DNA of 64,000 bases, from the NCBI RefSeq assembly GCF_023898315.1, contig NC_064616.1, positions 646,780,974 through 646,844,973 of the forward strand, written 5' to 3'. Below the pieces are notes generated by a model, which saw only the letters and a program-made list of their open reading frames with translations, did no database searches and was not told the DNA's origin. The position numbers were made by a program, and so were the translations under genes. Shown one piece after another: positions 22,463 through 33,749 of the stretch. How positions within the stretch are numbered: position 1 is the first letter of the stretch; each line of letters starts with the position of its first letter. Origin of the DNA: Schistocerca nitens (taxonomy: Eukaryota > Arthropoda > Insecta > Orthoptera > Acrididae).

Positions 22463-22501
22463 ATTGACGCGTTTCGGAAGTCAAGCTTCCATCATCAGAA
22501 T
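22463..22501 (-). ncRNA. Hammerhead-like motif D, left arm
   Basis: Complement of the right-arm motif: ATT, CTGATGA, T, GGAAG-CTTGA-CTTCC, GAAA, CGCGTC, AAT. All core positions are canonical apart from the extra T before stem II. Confidence 0.45.
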
Positions 22502-22719
22502 AATAAAAAGTAAAAGAACCTGTTAAAGCTCGTTAAAATGGAACATGCACCAGGCACAATAAAATTGATAATAAAATTAAAACATCGTGGCTACTTCCTT
22601 TGTTGCAGCCGTGTCTTCCAAGGGAAGTAGCCACGATGTTTTAATTTTAATATCAATTTTATTGTGCCTGGTGCATGTTCCATTTTATCGAGTTTTAACA
22701 GGTTCTTTTACTTTTTATT

Positions 22720-22758
22720 ATTCTGATGATGGAAGCTTGACTTCCGAAACGCGTCAAT
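22720..22758 (+). ncRNA. Hammerhead-like motif D, right arm
   Basis: ATT (22720-22722), CTGATGA (22723-22729), T, GGAAG/CTTCC stem II with CTTGA loop (22731-22745), GAAA (22746-22749), CGCGTC (22750-22755), AAT (22756-22758). Stem I is only 3 bp next to the core, with possible further pairs beyond an internal loop. The ACGCGU palindrome could pair between two molecules as stem III. Confidence 0.45.
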
Positions 22759-22816
22759 CTTAGTGTTTTACACTATAAACAAGTGGTTGAGCCGATATAC
22801 AGGTATTTTTTAACAT

Positions 22817-23472
22817 TGACATTCACAACCACGACCTCTCATCCAGTATGGATAAAATCAAAATTGATAAGGGAGTTTTTATGGTAGGGCGTACCATTCG
22901 TCCACCAGTGCCGTTGGACAAATGCTGGATGGTCATCGGTGCACTTCGGAACGTAAGCTTCTCACAGAGTCCCCCAGGCGTCAACATGTCCTGCAGTAGA
23001 GACGAAAGCATAAGATATAAATCGGGCCATGTCTGTTGGCATTGGCATTAGTCTACATTTTGCGCTCTTTGCGCCAACAAAGTCTCTTCTCTATACTCAT
23101 TTAGTTTACTAGAATATTGGGTTTACCGCGAATGTTTAGTTTATGCAGTCCCTGTCTAACCATATTCGTTGAAACTACGTTTTTACATGCATATTATTCG
23201 CCTCTGTAGGCTAAGTCGTTATCCACGCTTGTTCGGTAGTGACGTTCTTTGAAAGTAGCTGGCTTTAATATCGGTGGTGGAAGAAATATTCATTGTCAGT
23301 ATTCGGCGGAGGAGAGGTGGTAACGTAGATTTCGCTACCACCAGAGTTTTCCCTATTTCTTGGATTAAATTCCAAACCTCTCCGCTGTGTCTTGTGAGGA
23401 TATGTGACTGTGTTAGTGATCAGTCCGTAGGATGGGGACTTCACCGGCTTTTACACTCTCCCTGCTCTTTCT

Positions 23473-23506
<34 letters not shown>

Positions 23507-23735
23507 AACAACAACAACAAAACACAATCGTGATATTGAACTCTAACGCTCTCGTTACAATCCTTTACGCTGGACAGATACAATAAGAAACAAGACTAAT
23601 GATTCGCGAAGGGAGGAAGGGAGGACTTTCCAGTTAGGCGACTCACAGTGCCATACGACTCAACCGCATATTGTGGTCAGCAACGAATTTCATATCCATT
23701 ATATTCTTAACAGAGACAATTCTCTCTCTCCCCCC

Positions 23736-23795
<60 letters not shown>

Positions 23796-23897
23796 TGGTA
23801 TTAGATTTCCTTTCCATATCGGTTTAGCAGTAGACATTGCCTTATGAACTATGTATGCTGCCGTGAGACTAAATACAGTATGTGCAGATACTCTAGG
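22817..23897. other. Unassigned sequence with microsatellites
   Basis: No recognised gene. Holds an (ACG)n/(ACA)n tract at about 23475-23522 and a C-run plus (TC)n at about 23730-23792. Open frames through these tracts (poly-Thr, Arg/Glu) are artefacts. Confidence 0.5.
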
Positions 23898-23910
23898 TGA
23901 TCCAACTATT

Positions 23911-24108
23911 GCCGGCCGAAGTGGCCGTGCGGTTAAAGGCGCTGCAGTCTGGAACCGCAAGACCGCTACGGTCGCAGGTTCGAATCCTGCCTCGGGCATG
24001 GATGTTTGTGATGTCCTTAGGTTAGTTAGGTTTAACTAGTTCTAAGTTCTAGGGGACTAATGAGCTCAGCAGTTGAGTCCCATAGTGCTCAGAGCCATTT
24101 GAAACATT
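23911..24108 (+). mobile_element. SINE family A, full length
   Basis: Intact head with box B GGTTCGAATCC. Exact 13-bp duplication TGATCCAACTATT at 23898-23910 and 24109-24121. Confidence 0.95.
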
Positions 24109-24179
24109 TGATCCAACTATTAGAGTGTACCAACTAGTAGTCCTGATCGGAAACATACAAGATGAAACATGACGGAAAG

Positions 24180-24500
24180 TCACCACAAGACCGCAGACGT
24201 GCCGGTGGCTCAGAGATATTCTAGTTCAAGCCGACAAAAAATTCCAACGCAGTGCTGGAACTGTAGCAATGCGAAAAGGTTTGGCGATGAGATAAAAAAA
24301 GAACATTTTTAGAAGTGCAGTAATCCTGGCATTGGTTTTTGTACAAATCACGTATGGACGTTCATTCTCAGTGTCTCTAAGTGTCTGAGGAAAGAAGTGA
24401 GTTGGGGAGACATTATGGTAATGTCCGATGAAGAATTTAAACTGCGATTTCCGATTAGCAGCAATTCAACAAAAACAAGGTGGGCCAGAGTGAATGTCGA
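24180..24500 (+). pseudogene. Possible Tc1-like remnant
   Basis: At about 24400-24450 one frame reads SWGDIMVMSDEEFKLR, similar to the WGDVLFSDESRF segment around the first catalytic Asp of Tc1 transposases. Nothing else in the stretch is clear enough to confirm. Confidence 0.3.
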
Positions 24501-26544
24501 GATTGCTCTAAGCTAGGTGGACCAGCAGCGAAGGCACGGTATGACGTCAATATTTATACCCCGGCATACATCACGTGCTAAGGGACCATGCATTTCGTAG
24601 CCAGATGCTATACTTTTGAGGGTGTGTAATCAGCCGTGTCGATCGGCGCTCACTTTCCTTCCGGCAAATCACTCGTGCCTTTGTCTTTCTGGTGTCTTCG
24701 GTAGACGTGTTCGTAAGCAAAGTGGCTCTTCAATTCGAAAGTGAACAGTCGCTGGAAAATTTAAAAAATAATTGATTATTCGATTAATCAATTCTGCGAT
24801 TTCAGAACAACCATTTAATAAAACTCACGTTGACGCTGCCCTCCGATAAATGCTAATAATACTTGAAACAGACGCACTTCCATACCAGACAGCTGGCAAC
24901 AGATAATGCCTGTGACAACAATTCAAGTCCCTGCTGTTATCGTAACTGGGCTCACGCCCATGTAAACTGTTGTTGAACGTTTTAGTTCTCTAGGGATATT
25001 TGTAATCGATAGGGAAAATTTCGACACCGTGCGATTAATGAACTCGAAGGTTAGTTTTCAGAAGTGTGATTCAATGGATGAGTTCGTTTCCTAATTTGAG
25101 TCGTACATTCGCGACCTCGTGGACATTTTTCTTAAAGACGAACCAGAGTGCGCCTGTTGTTACTCTAAGAGTCTTTGTTCCGTAAAATTTGTATCTTTCT
25201 TATAACAGAATCCGCGGATGCAGCACGGATGGAACAGCCCCAGATTAATGCTGGAAGGGTCGCCGTCGTGGAAATCAAGTGTTTGTGGCCAGTCCGTCAC
25301 CGTTCAGTAGAGGATAAAGTTGATCAATTGTACCCGAACCTTTATTACACAGCTTAGTAGCGCGTGAATGCTACTATTGAGATATCTGACCTAAGCACAC
25401 TAGAGGAGGTCGGGTGCGAATGGCCCTTCGAGTTGTAAACAGGCAGCAGTGTTGGGTAGTAGCCTATTCTCACTGTGCTTCTGAAGATGAATGGCAACGC
25501 AACTAAGTTTTTAATGGGTTAAATAAAAATCTATACCATCTGTAGAAGTTTCAACCGCGTATTATATCGTTTTGGGATGGCATTATTATAAATAATAAAG
25601 GTTTCCCTGAAATATTAAGCCTAGGTACCCTACTTCGGTATTCTTCCTTGCGCCTGTCCATGCAATTTGTTGTAGAATGTAAATACTTTAGGATTAAAGG
25701 AGACCACACACCAAAAGCAGAAGCCTTGAGCCGCCGATAGGCACAAGGAAAAGAAGGAAAATTTGCTAATGCCCCTACTTGGTAATTACACTAATAATAT
25801 GAAGTGAACATTCGTATTGTCTGAGAGTTTTGTAAGTCTAAAGTGCCATACACAGTCGAAGGCTTTTTATATGTTTAAGAGCACTGCCCTAGCACATTGT
25901 GGTTTTGTTTGCAAAGAATGATTGAAAGTCCCATTGACAACAATTCAGGCTCTATATGAATAAATAGCCGTCAAAACAGGCTAATTTGGATGCCAAAATG
26001 AGACACTATACTACATTAGCTGAACGTTCATTTTATTTTTTACAATCACTGAACGTAATGAGTGGTGAACCATATAGCATGTTGTTGATTCTGTAGCAGC
26101 TAATCAAACTTGGGGTCAGTGTTTGGCTGCGGAGAGAGCTTTCGCTGGAGGTCGTTCGTGTCTGGACGTGGCCTCGTTTCGCGAAGTCACGTGCTTGCGA
26201 AGCTGTTTTGACGCCTAGTGGGCACCACCAGTTATGCTTCTGAGCAACCACGTCCAAGACGGTAGCAGTTTCATTCAAAAAAACAAAAACGCAATTTTCT
26301 TTTTATTTTCGCCGTTCTCGCTTCGTAATAAACTCGGCATCCTGGACAGCAAAGGTTTTTTTTAATCCCTGTTTCGCTCTGTTTAGTTTCGCGAATATCA
26401 GTTTGATAGCCTGCTACTACCTGTTTCCGATACGTCAGCTGCATGGCACTGTTATCATTTACTTTATGCAAGGAATATACAGAAATTAGCAACTGAAACC
26501 GATGCAGTTAGAATGTCGTGCGGTGAGCACAGGGGGAGGAGGAG

Positions 26545-26582
<38 letters not shown>

Positions 26583-27170
26583 GTGGGGGGGAGGGGCATT
26601 TGTTGTCCTGGTGAATGGTGCAGTCTGGTGTGGCACATGAGTGTGATATCAGTCATTTTATTAGGCATCTGAGTGACTGGATGGGCAGTATGCGTTGCCT
26701 TGGACCTTTTTTAATATATTCACGCAACTGTGGTTTCGCCTGGGAGGTACTGCATTGGAAGTAGGTAACATTTATTTTCTGTGAGGCTTATACGATTTGT
26801 ACGTTAACAGTAGCGTGCGTGTGCCTATTCAGACAAACACGACTACTCCTTGTGGTTTTACCTCCTATTGACTGCTATACTGAAATACTGTTACGATGCA
26901 CTAAAACAGTAAATACTGTTACTTTCTTAAAGAAATCTGTATAGTAGATTTTAGTATTACATATTTTAGCACATCTGGGAGCTGGACGTTATTTTGTTAT
27001 TATTAATCTCCTTTTTAAAAATAGTAGGCCTGTTTGATAGATGGCTATTGGGATGCCAAGCACAACTCCACAGGGTGAGACGGCAGCTGCTTCCATATTT
27101 TCGTCGGCTTCCTTACTAATATTTTACCAGACCGAAGGATGTAATGAACTACTTAAGTCATTGCTAATTC
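24501..27170. other. Unassigned 2.7-kb stretch
   Basis: No gene, RNA or repeat family supported, apart from a (GA)n tract at about 26546-26580. A CTGAAGATG near 25482 lacks the GAAA partner and is probably a decayed relative of the hammerhead-like repeats. Confidence 0.4.
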
Positions 27171-27174
27171 CCAT

Positions 27175-27300
27175 TTGGACATTCAGATTTCGATTTCGAT
27201 TTTCCCTTGTTTCTGTAAATCACTCAAGGGAAATAATTCATTTCAAAAGAATATGGTCTTATTCCTCCTCCACCATCTTCTCTAGTACTTCGTCACAGGC
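27175..27300 (+). mobile_element. Very decayed SINE family D
   Basis: CGATTTTCCCTTGTTTCTGT, AAATCACTCAAGGGAAAT and CATTTCAAAAGAATATGGTC align by eye with the D body from GATTTAGGTTTTCCGTG onward. Confidence 0.45.
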
Positions 27301-28120
27301 AGAGTGCTGAACTCCGACATTCCTGCCTATTTCACCAGTGGTTAGGTCCACTGTGACTGGACCGTACAACATTAATTAATGTCTAGTTAGTTAGATCCTT
27401 AATTAAGTTATCTCTTCTGATGCTTATTTCATTATACCCATACTTCTTGCAGAACACATTTTGCATGCACAGACGATCACACACAAGTAGTTTATGGCAC
27501 TATTTCATTGGACACTAAATCAAAATTACCAAACCACCAGCTCGATATCTGTAGGAATTGTGTGACGTATGCTTCTATATTCCTTAAATGACGTCCAGAG
27601 AACGTGCATAATTCTTGTTACATTAATTTCAGCCGTTTTGCATGCAAAAGGTCGACCAATACACTATTAAGTGGTTGCTCATAATATCTTCGAAGTGTAC
27701 TTAAGTATTAATTTCCGTTAATGAAGCGAAGTTGGAAATTAATTATTGGGAGAAAATTCGAAAAGGTGTCAGATACTTAAAGACTGTCAAAAAGAAGTGG
27801 ACGGACACCACTGTGAAATAAGAGCAAGTGGACTCTAGAATGGAAAGAATACGTGACCTCGAACGGATAGCGTAGGAGGTGAAATGGAGAAATGAGCTGC
27901 GTTTGTCTGGAGGACAAAACTGGTCTCCTTCATCGTGAAGTAGGGAACATTGCCAAATTCTGGGAAGGCCATTGTGTCGCCGTAGTATATCAAAGTAAAC
28001 AGCAGTGGCAGGAGCAGCTGCGGTTTCTGCTGCTGCAGCAACAGTAACAGCAACAGCAACAACAACGCATGGAACTTGTATCGAGCTTGGGTAGTCCGTG
28101 CAGTAGTGTTTAACCACTGT
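27301..28120. other. Unassigned sequence with CAG/CAA-type tract
   Basis: No gene supported. An imperfect CAG/CAA/CTG tract at about 27998-28067 gives Leu- or Gln-rich frames. Confidence 0.4.
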
Positions 28121-28123
28121 ACG

Positions 28124-28206
28124 GAGGTCGCATAGATGGTTAGCGCATATGCTTAGTAAGCAGGAGACCCAGGTTCGAATTCCAGCATTGGTACAAATTT
28201 TCATTT
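28124..28206 (+). other. tRNA-Thr-like sequence (SINE head or tRNA relic)
   Basis: GATGGTTAGCGCATATGC (D-arm/box A), TTAGTAA in anticodon-loop position (anticodon AGT, Thr) and GGTTCGAATTCCAG (box B). The acceptor ends do not pair, so it is not a functional tRNA gene. It is probably the head of a retroposon whose body I cannot recognise. Confidence 0.5.
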
Positions 28207-28519
28207 GTCAGTGGATTCTTTCTTTGCCCAAATGCGGCAGAGATCGGGATTTCTGCTGTATGAACATTCTTATACGCCTTATCTTCTTGCATGCACAACG
28301 CCAGGTTTGCACCTAGTGGCCAACCTTGGAACTATTTTTTTCCAGCGTTAGTCAGTTTCGCATTAGCGCATTAAAATTCGCCGCCGTACGATAATTACAG
28401 CCCATATTAAACCTCTGTGAGTAGTTGCAGTTGAATTATAACAACCTGGTACAAAAAACTCTGAACCTGTGTTCTTGGATCCACTTTCAGTAATTTTCTG
28501 AGGAAGGGCGATTTTGAAA

Positions 28520-28951
28520 ATTTGGAAATTTGTGGTAAGTACTGTGTAACCAAACTGCTGTGGTCATCGGTCCCTAGGCTTACACACTACTTAATCTAAC
28601 TTACACTAAGGACAACACACACACCCATGCCCGAGGGAGAACTCGAACCTCCGGACCGAGCGAGGTGGCGCAGTGGCTAGCACACTGGACTCGCATTCGG
28701 GAGGACGACGGTTCAATCCCGGGTCCGGCCATCCTGATTTAGGTTTTCCGTGATTTCCCTAAATCGCTCTAGGCAAATGCCGGGATGGTTCCTTTGAAAG
28801 GGCACGGCCGACTTCCTTCCCCGTCCTTCCCTCATCCAATGAGACCGATGACCTTGCTGTCTGGTCTTCTCCCCGAAACAACCAACCCAATCGAACCTCC
28901 GACGGAGGGAGCCGCGCGAACCGTGGCAAGGCGCCTGAGACAGCACGGCAC
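28520..28951 (-). mobile_element. SINE family B-variant, split by a SINE D
   Basis: Minus-strand SINE from AATTTGGAAATTTGTGG through AGGCTTACACACTACTTAAT and CCCATGCCCGAGGGAG to the head GGAGCCGCGCGAACCG. The exact 12-bp duplication GCGATTTTGAAA is at 28508-28519 and 28952-28963. Its box B region is interrupted by the SINE at 28654-28890. Confidence 0.9.
28654..28890 (+). mobile_element. SINE family D, full length, nested
   Basis: Starts with GACCGAGCGAGGTGGCGCAG, box B GGTTCAATCCC, body GATTTAGGTTTTCCGTGATT and tail CCCCGAAACAACCAACC. Exact 11-bp duplication TCGAACCTCCG at 28643-28653 and 28891-28901. Confidence 0.95.
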
Positions 28952-28994
28952 GCGATTTTGAAACTGGAAATGTCTTGAACGAAAGAAGATTATG

Positions 28995-29200
28995 TTGATG
29001 ATGAGGGTATTAGAAACGGAGCACTAGCTCGGAGTGGAGAAGGATGGAGAAGTAAAACGGCAGTGTCCTTCTCAAAGGAACTGCCCAATTATTTGCTTTA
29101 AGCGGTTCAGAGAAACAACGAAAAATTCTAAATCTGTTTGACCGGACGGAGATTTAAATCGCTGTGCTCACGAATTAAGAGTCCAGTGGCTTGCCAATGT
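28995..29200 (-). mobile_element. Decayed SINE family D
   Basis: GATGAGGGTATTAGAAACGG, GGAAGGATGG-like purine run and AAGAGTCCAGTGGCTTGCCA correspond to the complement of D tail, body and head. No duplication found. Confidence 0.55.
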
Positions 29201-29926
29201 GCCTTCTCATTATGTAAAAAGCTTTGAATGAACAGTCTCGTAATCGAAACGAGCGAGAGCCTTTCAGAAAGTCTGGATTGGACGTTTCCGGGAGCAATCG
29301 TAAAATCGAGAAAGAAAAAAGTGGGATACGAGAGCATGTGTAGGTCCGTTTAGCACCAGAAATATCGGGTGCATAAATAGCGTGCCGGCCGAAGAGCAGC
29401 TGACCGGGGCTCGGGCAGGCAGCCCTAGTCGCAACTGCTTTGGTTATTCCGCCTGGCCGTGCTCTACGTGCGGAGAGAGTAACACCCCAGTCTCATTTCC
29501 CACATTCTTCTCTCACTTTATATTTTAGTCACGTGCTCTTTTTCGTGATTAGCTTCCACCGGATCAGATTGGTTCATTCGACCGGATCATGATATCAGAC
29601 TGACTAGCAGGTGGGGATCCAGGGCTCGATTTTGTGGGAGGGGAACGCAGTTTCTTTAACACTATCTCCCCCTCCCTTCGCTTGAGCACGATTTCCAAGA
29701 AATTGCAGATAACAGAAATACAGCATTGGAAAAGGGTTTGTTAGAAATTTTCAGAAGTATATAAGTCGTGCAATTAATTTAAGTTTTATAACAGTGCCGC
29801 GAGCTTATTTGTTACTTAGTATTTACCATTTTTGGAAGGTTCTTGAAACGTCTTAAGTTTGTAACGTTAGTATATTCCCGCATTATCGATGTTCGTATAA
29901 ATAGCTGCAGTCTGTTCTGTTTTGGC
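29201..29926. other. Unassigned sequence
   Basis: Nothing recognised. Confidence 0.4.
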
Positions 29927-29941
29927 TGTACGTAGGTGTTC

Positions 29942-30128
29942 CGGCCGGAGTGGCCGTGCGGTCCTAGGCGCTACAGTCTGGAACCGAGCGACCGCTACGG
30001 TCGCAGGCTCGAATCCTGCCTCGGGCATGGATGTGTGTGATGTCCTTAGGTTAGTTAGGTTTAATTAGTTCTAAGTTCTGGGCGACTGATGACCTCAGAT
30101 GTTAAGTCGCATAGTGCTCAGAGCCATT
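29942..30128 (+). mobile_element. SINE family A, full length
   Basis: Intact family-A copy with a single change in box B (GGCTCGAATCC). Exact 15-bp duplication TGTACGTAGGTGTTC at 29927-29941 and 30129-30143. Confidence 0.95.
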
Positions 30129-30143
30129 TGTACGTAGGTGTTC

Positions 30144-31080
30144 GTAATAAACGTGCTTTCGTGTTAAGTGTTGCATTTTATTGGGAGCACTGCTTTCGGT
30201 TTTGGAGTTGAGTCTGGTTACCACGTGGCAATATCAGCACTCCCTGAAAATTTTTAATTAATAAAGGGCCGTTACAGATGCTGTTATCCACTTGAAAATG
30301 TCCTTGATGTGAAGGACGAAACCGTGGACTTTAGGAGTTAGCCCTCTTTGAATGCATGAAAAATAGGTAATTTCCGTGATTTTAGGGGTAAAATAAAAAG
30401 TAAAGCTTATCCTGATGACATAATTTTATTCCTTAACACTTTTTTCTTTAAGAAATAATTTTTGTGTCCACATCGGATGCTTCCTGTAACTGCTGTACTA
30501 GGTGGAAGGACGCCTTGCAGTTGGAACATTGGTCATCGGCAGGAGTTCCCGAAGCCCTCGTATTGGACCTGTAACAAACATATTATGTATAAGTCATTTG
30601 AAATATATTTTATATCAGCGTACATAGGATAACTGATAAATATTAAGTTCTAACAAACTTGTGACGTGCTGAAATTTGTTTCTCCCAAAAAAAATATAGA
30701 GAAAAACGTGCACCGAAAATAAACTTTTTGAAGATATCGCAAAACGGCTAAGTATGTTGCTAGAGAATTTAGTTTAGAATGCCAGCAACAAATTCCGACC
30801 AAACTCGTCTCTACCGTTATGTTTCCCGCCAGTTTGAAAAATACGGTTTCGAAAAAAATGCGTTTAGAACATTGTTACATTTTTTGAACCGGTAGTTCAG
30901 TTAAACTTATATCTAGTCAGCGATCCCTGGACCATACAGGAATCCTTCCAGACCCAAAAGGTGTACTCTTCCGTCTTCTACGTGGCCCTAGTGGCAGCTT
31001 CTGTCGTCCGCTGCTCTGCTCGCTCGATACGCTTTTCGTTCGCCACTGTGCAAAACAGGCAACGGGCCCGCCCGAGCTCA
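30144..31080. other. Unassigned sequence, weak hammerhead-like remnant
   Basis: At 30287-30328: TCCAC, TTGAAAA, T, GTCCTT/AAGGAC hairpin, GAAA, CC, GTGGA. Stem II (6 bp) and stem I (5 bp) pair, but the core is mutated and the usual six-base linker is reduced to two. Otherwise no gene recognised. Confidence 0.25.
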
Positions 31081-33460
31081 AGTTCGAGCTTGTTTTGTGG
31101 TAAAGTGAATGATTTGTGTCTTTGTTAAATTTAGTTTCGGAGCATTATTTCTCACCCAAGTCTCGATTTCAGCAAGCTGAAGATGACTAACTAAATTTTC
31201 TCTTTCCTTGCAACAGACTATTGCTGTCGAGTCATCTGCGTAATGAATAGTGTCTGAATTTATGTTAGTCGGCATGTCATTTATATAACACAAGAACAGT
31301 ATTGGCCTAAGGATAGATCCCTTGGGCACACCTTGTTCTGTCTTTTTCCAACTTGAGAAAAATCTTTTACCAGTTTCTTCTATTACTACTCTTTGTTCCC
31401 TGTTTAATAGGTAAGATGACATCCAGCTCAGCGAATTTTCAGAAAAACCATATGCTTCTAGCTTACTAAGTTGCAGTTTGCTGTCTACTATGTTAAGAGG
31501 CTTTAGTTAGGGCACCAAAGATGCCCAATACATTCATTTTATTACCTAAACTACTACTAATTCTTGTAGTAAAGTCACTGATGGTTTGCACAGTGCATTT
31601 CCTCTTTGGAAACCGTGCTGATGGTTCTGGATAATATTATGCAAATTATTATAGTTAACTACTTTGTTACATGCTACTCTTTGAAATATTTTGGAAAATA
31701 TTGATGACAATGAGATTGGTCGATAATTACTCACTTTATCGTGTCTGCCTTTTTTATAAATGGGTCGTATTTCAGCGTTCTTCAGTCAACCGGGAAAACA
31801 CACTTCCTTGAAAGATTGATAAGGGACAGACGATGTGCAATACTATGGGTGACTGCTTTATTATTTTTGTAGGAATTTCATCCTAGCCTACAGAATTTAA
31901 ATTCTTCCTTTTTTGATACCTACTTCATTCTTTACAATGGACCATATTGCCTTAGACATTTTTAGCATTTGAGATATACTTATTATTCGCCAATTTTTTA
32001 TCTTGTCTGACTACTTTATCAAAATTCTTTTTATATTGACTTACATAATTTAAGAATTCTGGGTCTGGATTGACTTTCGCCTCCATATGAAGTTCTCTTT
32101 CCCTCATGCTTGAAACATGAATACGCCTTGTTATCAATCATCCCTTCTTAGGTGTGTCAGTTTTTATAGTTATAAAAGGAAAGCAATCACTGAGCACTAT
32201 CAAGAAGGCCTCCTGAAAGTTGTTGAAATTTTCATTTACTGAGGACTGAGCAGCAAACGGCTATGAGATGAGACTGACTTTATTGACAAAAATTTCTATA
32301 TTTGCTTGTCTAAAATTTCTGACTTCTATTTGCGTGCTTTGGGCTAAAACAAGGTAATGTCACTAATAGAGCACTGTGGTCTGAGATCCCTAAGTTTACT
32401 ATACATTTTTCTGTTACTCTGTAATGTAAGTTACTAGGAATGTTATCTCTGCAGGATGCAGACGAAGCAGTTAGCCTTGTCATTTCTACAAAATTTAGAA
32501 TAAAAGCATCAGTTCCTTCATCTTCAAGGTAAATTTGTCATTTTTCTTTCACATCTATATTGAAATCAGCACAAACAATTTTTTACATAACTTTTAAGTT
32601 TTGAGTTGGTGTGGTAGATTTTCAAGTTGACCAGAAAACTGCAGGAGATTGAGTAACCAGGGTTACGATATATGCTGAATATCTAAAACTAAACTAACTA
32701 AACTCCGTCCGAACAGGCCTTGGAAGGCTCAACTGTACCGACCGGCTGCCGCGTCGTCGTCAGCCCACAGGCGTCACTGGATGCGGATATGGAGGGGCAT
32801 GTGGTCAGCACACCGCTCTCCCGGCCGTATGTCAGTTTACGAGACAGGAGCCGCTATTTCTGAATCAAGTAGCTCCTCAGTTTGCCTCACAAAGGCTGAG
32901 TGCAGCCCGCTTGCCAACAGTGCTCGGCAGACCGGATGGTCACCCATCCAAGTGCTAGCCCAGCCCGACAGCGCTTAACTTCGGTGATCTGAAGGCAACT
33001 GGTGTTATCACTGCGGCAAGGCCGTTGACGTATGCTGAATATCAGCGTCTTACAATCCTTAAGTTTTAAGCAGCAACTCTCAAATGTGCGTTGTTCTTTT
33101 AAATTGTTGAAATTTAGCCTAATTTGTTATTTTACTGATGAATGAACCAGAACACATGAGCCACCATACCCATTGTCTCTACAGAAGCTAGCTGCTACTT
33201 CATAATCTGTAAGTTTGTTCAATAAATTTATATTTTCATCTCGAAGCCAATGTTCACATACGCAAATAATCTTTGGAGACCATTTTGTTCTCTCTAGAAT
33301 TATTTCTAAGTCATAAAGCTTACGAACTAGATGACTTGATAAACAGCCAATATTTAAATACATAATAAGGTTATTATTTTCTCTTCTCGATGAGACGTCA
33401 TGAATGTTATCTATTCTAAACTGGCCAGGCACAACTTTTTGTAGGTTACTTATCTTACCG
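31080..33460 (-). mobile_element. Jockey-superfamily LINE (second type), decayed
   Basis: Minus strand. An endonuclease piece at 33432-33127 contains SPKIICVCEHWLRDENI and GYGGSCVLVH, matching the P.II.I.E.WL and GG..I.V landmarks of LINE AP-endonucleases. RT pieces follow: MSNYRPISLSSIFSKIF (31734 down), then GVPKGSILRPILFLCYIND and the intact YADD box in HYADDSTAIVC (about 31250), and the thumb LNLTKTQIIHFTTKQ. Stops and frameshifts separate the pieces. It ends near 31080 and is split by a 5S-derived SINE at 32684-33030. The sequence is distinct from the CR1-like family at 1885, 17240 and 33930. Confidence 0.8.
32684..33030 (-). mobile_element. 5S-rRNA-derived SINE
   Basis: Minus strand from 33030: the first about 120 bases resemble 5S rRNA, with GATCACCGAAGTTAAGCGCT (5S A box region), GTCGGGCTGGGCTAGCAC and GGATGGGTGACC (C box). 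The body then follows to CCAAGGCCTGTTCGGACGG near the 3' end. An exact 13-bp duplication TATGCTGAATATC at 32671-32683 and 33031-33043 places it inside the LINE. The internal 5S promoter elements look intact. Confidence 0.92.
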
Positions 33461-33540
33461 TTTCTTTCATCTCAGTTTCTACTAAAAAGATCTTTAAGAT
33501 GGGATGGTGGTGAAATTTTCCGCTTGTTACGGGGATGAGT

Positions 33541-33602
33541 GCCTCCTATTGCTTATTTTGCTGTTGTTTCTTCTGTTGATGTTGTTGGCTCTTCTGTTGA
33601 TG
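33541..33602. repeat. Imperfect TGT/TGC-rich tract
   Basis: Degenerate trinucleotide-like run (TTGTTTCTTCTGTTGATG) that continues after the SINE at 33603 to about 33905. The Leu-rich frame at 33719-33901 is a product of this tract, not a membrane protein. Confidence 0.6.
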
Positions 33603-33749
33603 GTGCGACTGCTACGGTCGCAGGTTCGAATCCTGCCTCGGGCATGGATGTGTGTGATGTCCTTAGGTTAGTTAGGTTTAAGTAATTCTAAGTTCTAGGG
33701 GACTAATGACCACAGCAGTTGAGTCCCATAGTGCTCAGAGCCATTTCAT
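33603..33749 (+). mobile_element. SINE family A, 5'-truncated
   Basis: Starts within the head just before box B (TGCGACTGCTACGGTCGCAG), lacks box A and has the complete body and tail. Exact 11-bp duplication TTCTGTTGATG at 33592-33602 and 33750-33760. Confidence 0.92.

Larger units (their letters stand above)
22411..22816. mobile_element. Fold-back element D with two hammerhead-like motifs
   Basis: About 190-bp arms, nearly perfect: ATGTTAAAAAATATATCGGC at 22411 answers the complement ending TTTTTTAACAT at 22816, and the match continues to GGCTACTTCC / GGAAGTAGCC around a central spacer (about 22590-22620). Each arm contains one complete CTGATGA-hairpin-GAAACGCGTC motif, on the minus strand at left and the plus strand at right, both reading outward. 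No coding sequence and no obvious target duplication. The arms differ by only a few changes and a small indel, so it is younger than elements B and C. Confidence 0.9.

Noticed and set aside
25480..25520. CTGAAGATG as another hammerhead-like motif
   Set aside because: No GAAA, no stem II and no stem I; probably a decayed relative but not supportable.
32900..33030. 5S rRNA gene
   Set aside because: Only 5S-like, fused to a SINE body and flanked by a target duplication; the same fusion recurs at 38117.
31080..33460. Endogenous retrovirus
   Set aside because: The RT is accompanied by an AP-endonuclease piece and there are no LTRs, gag or integrase; it is a non-LTR element.
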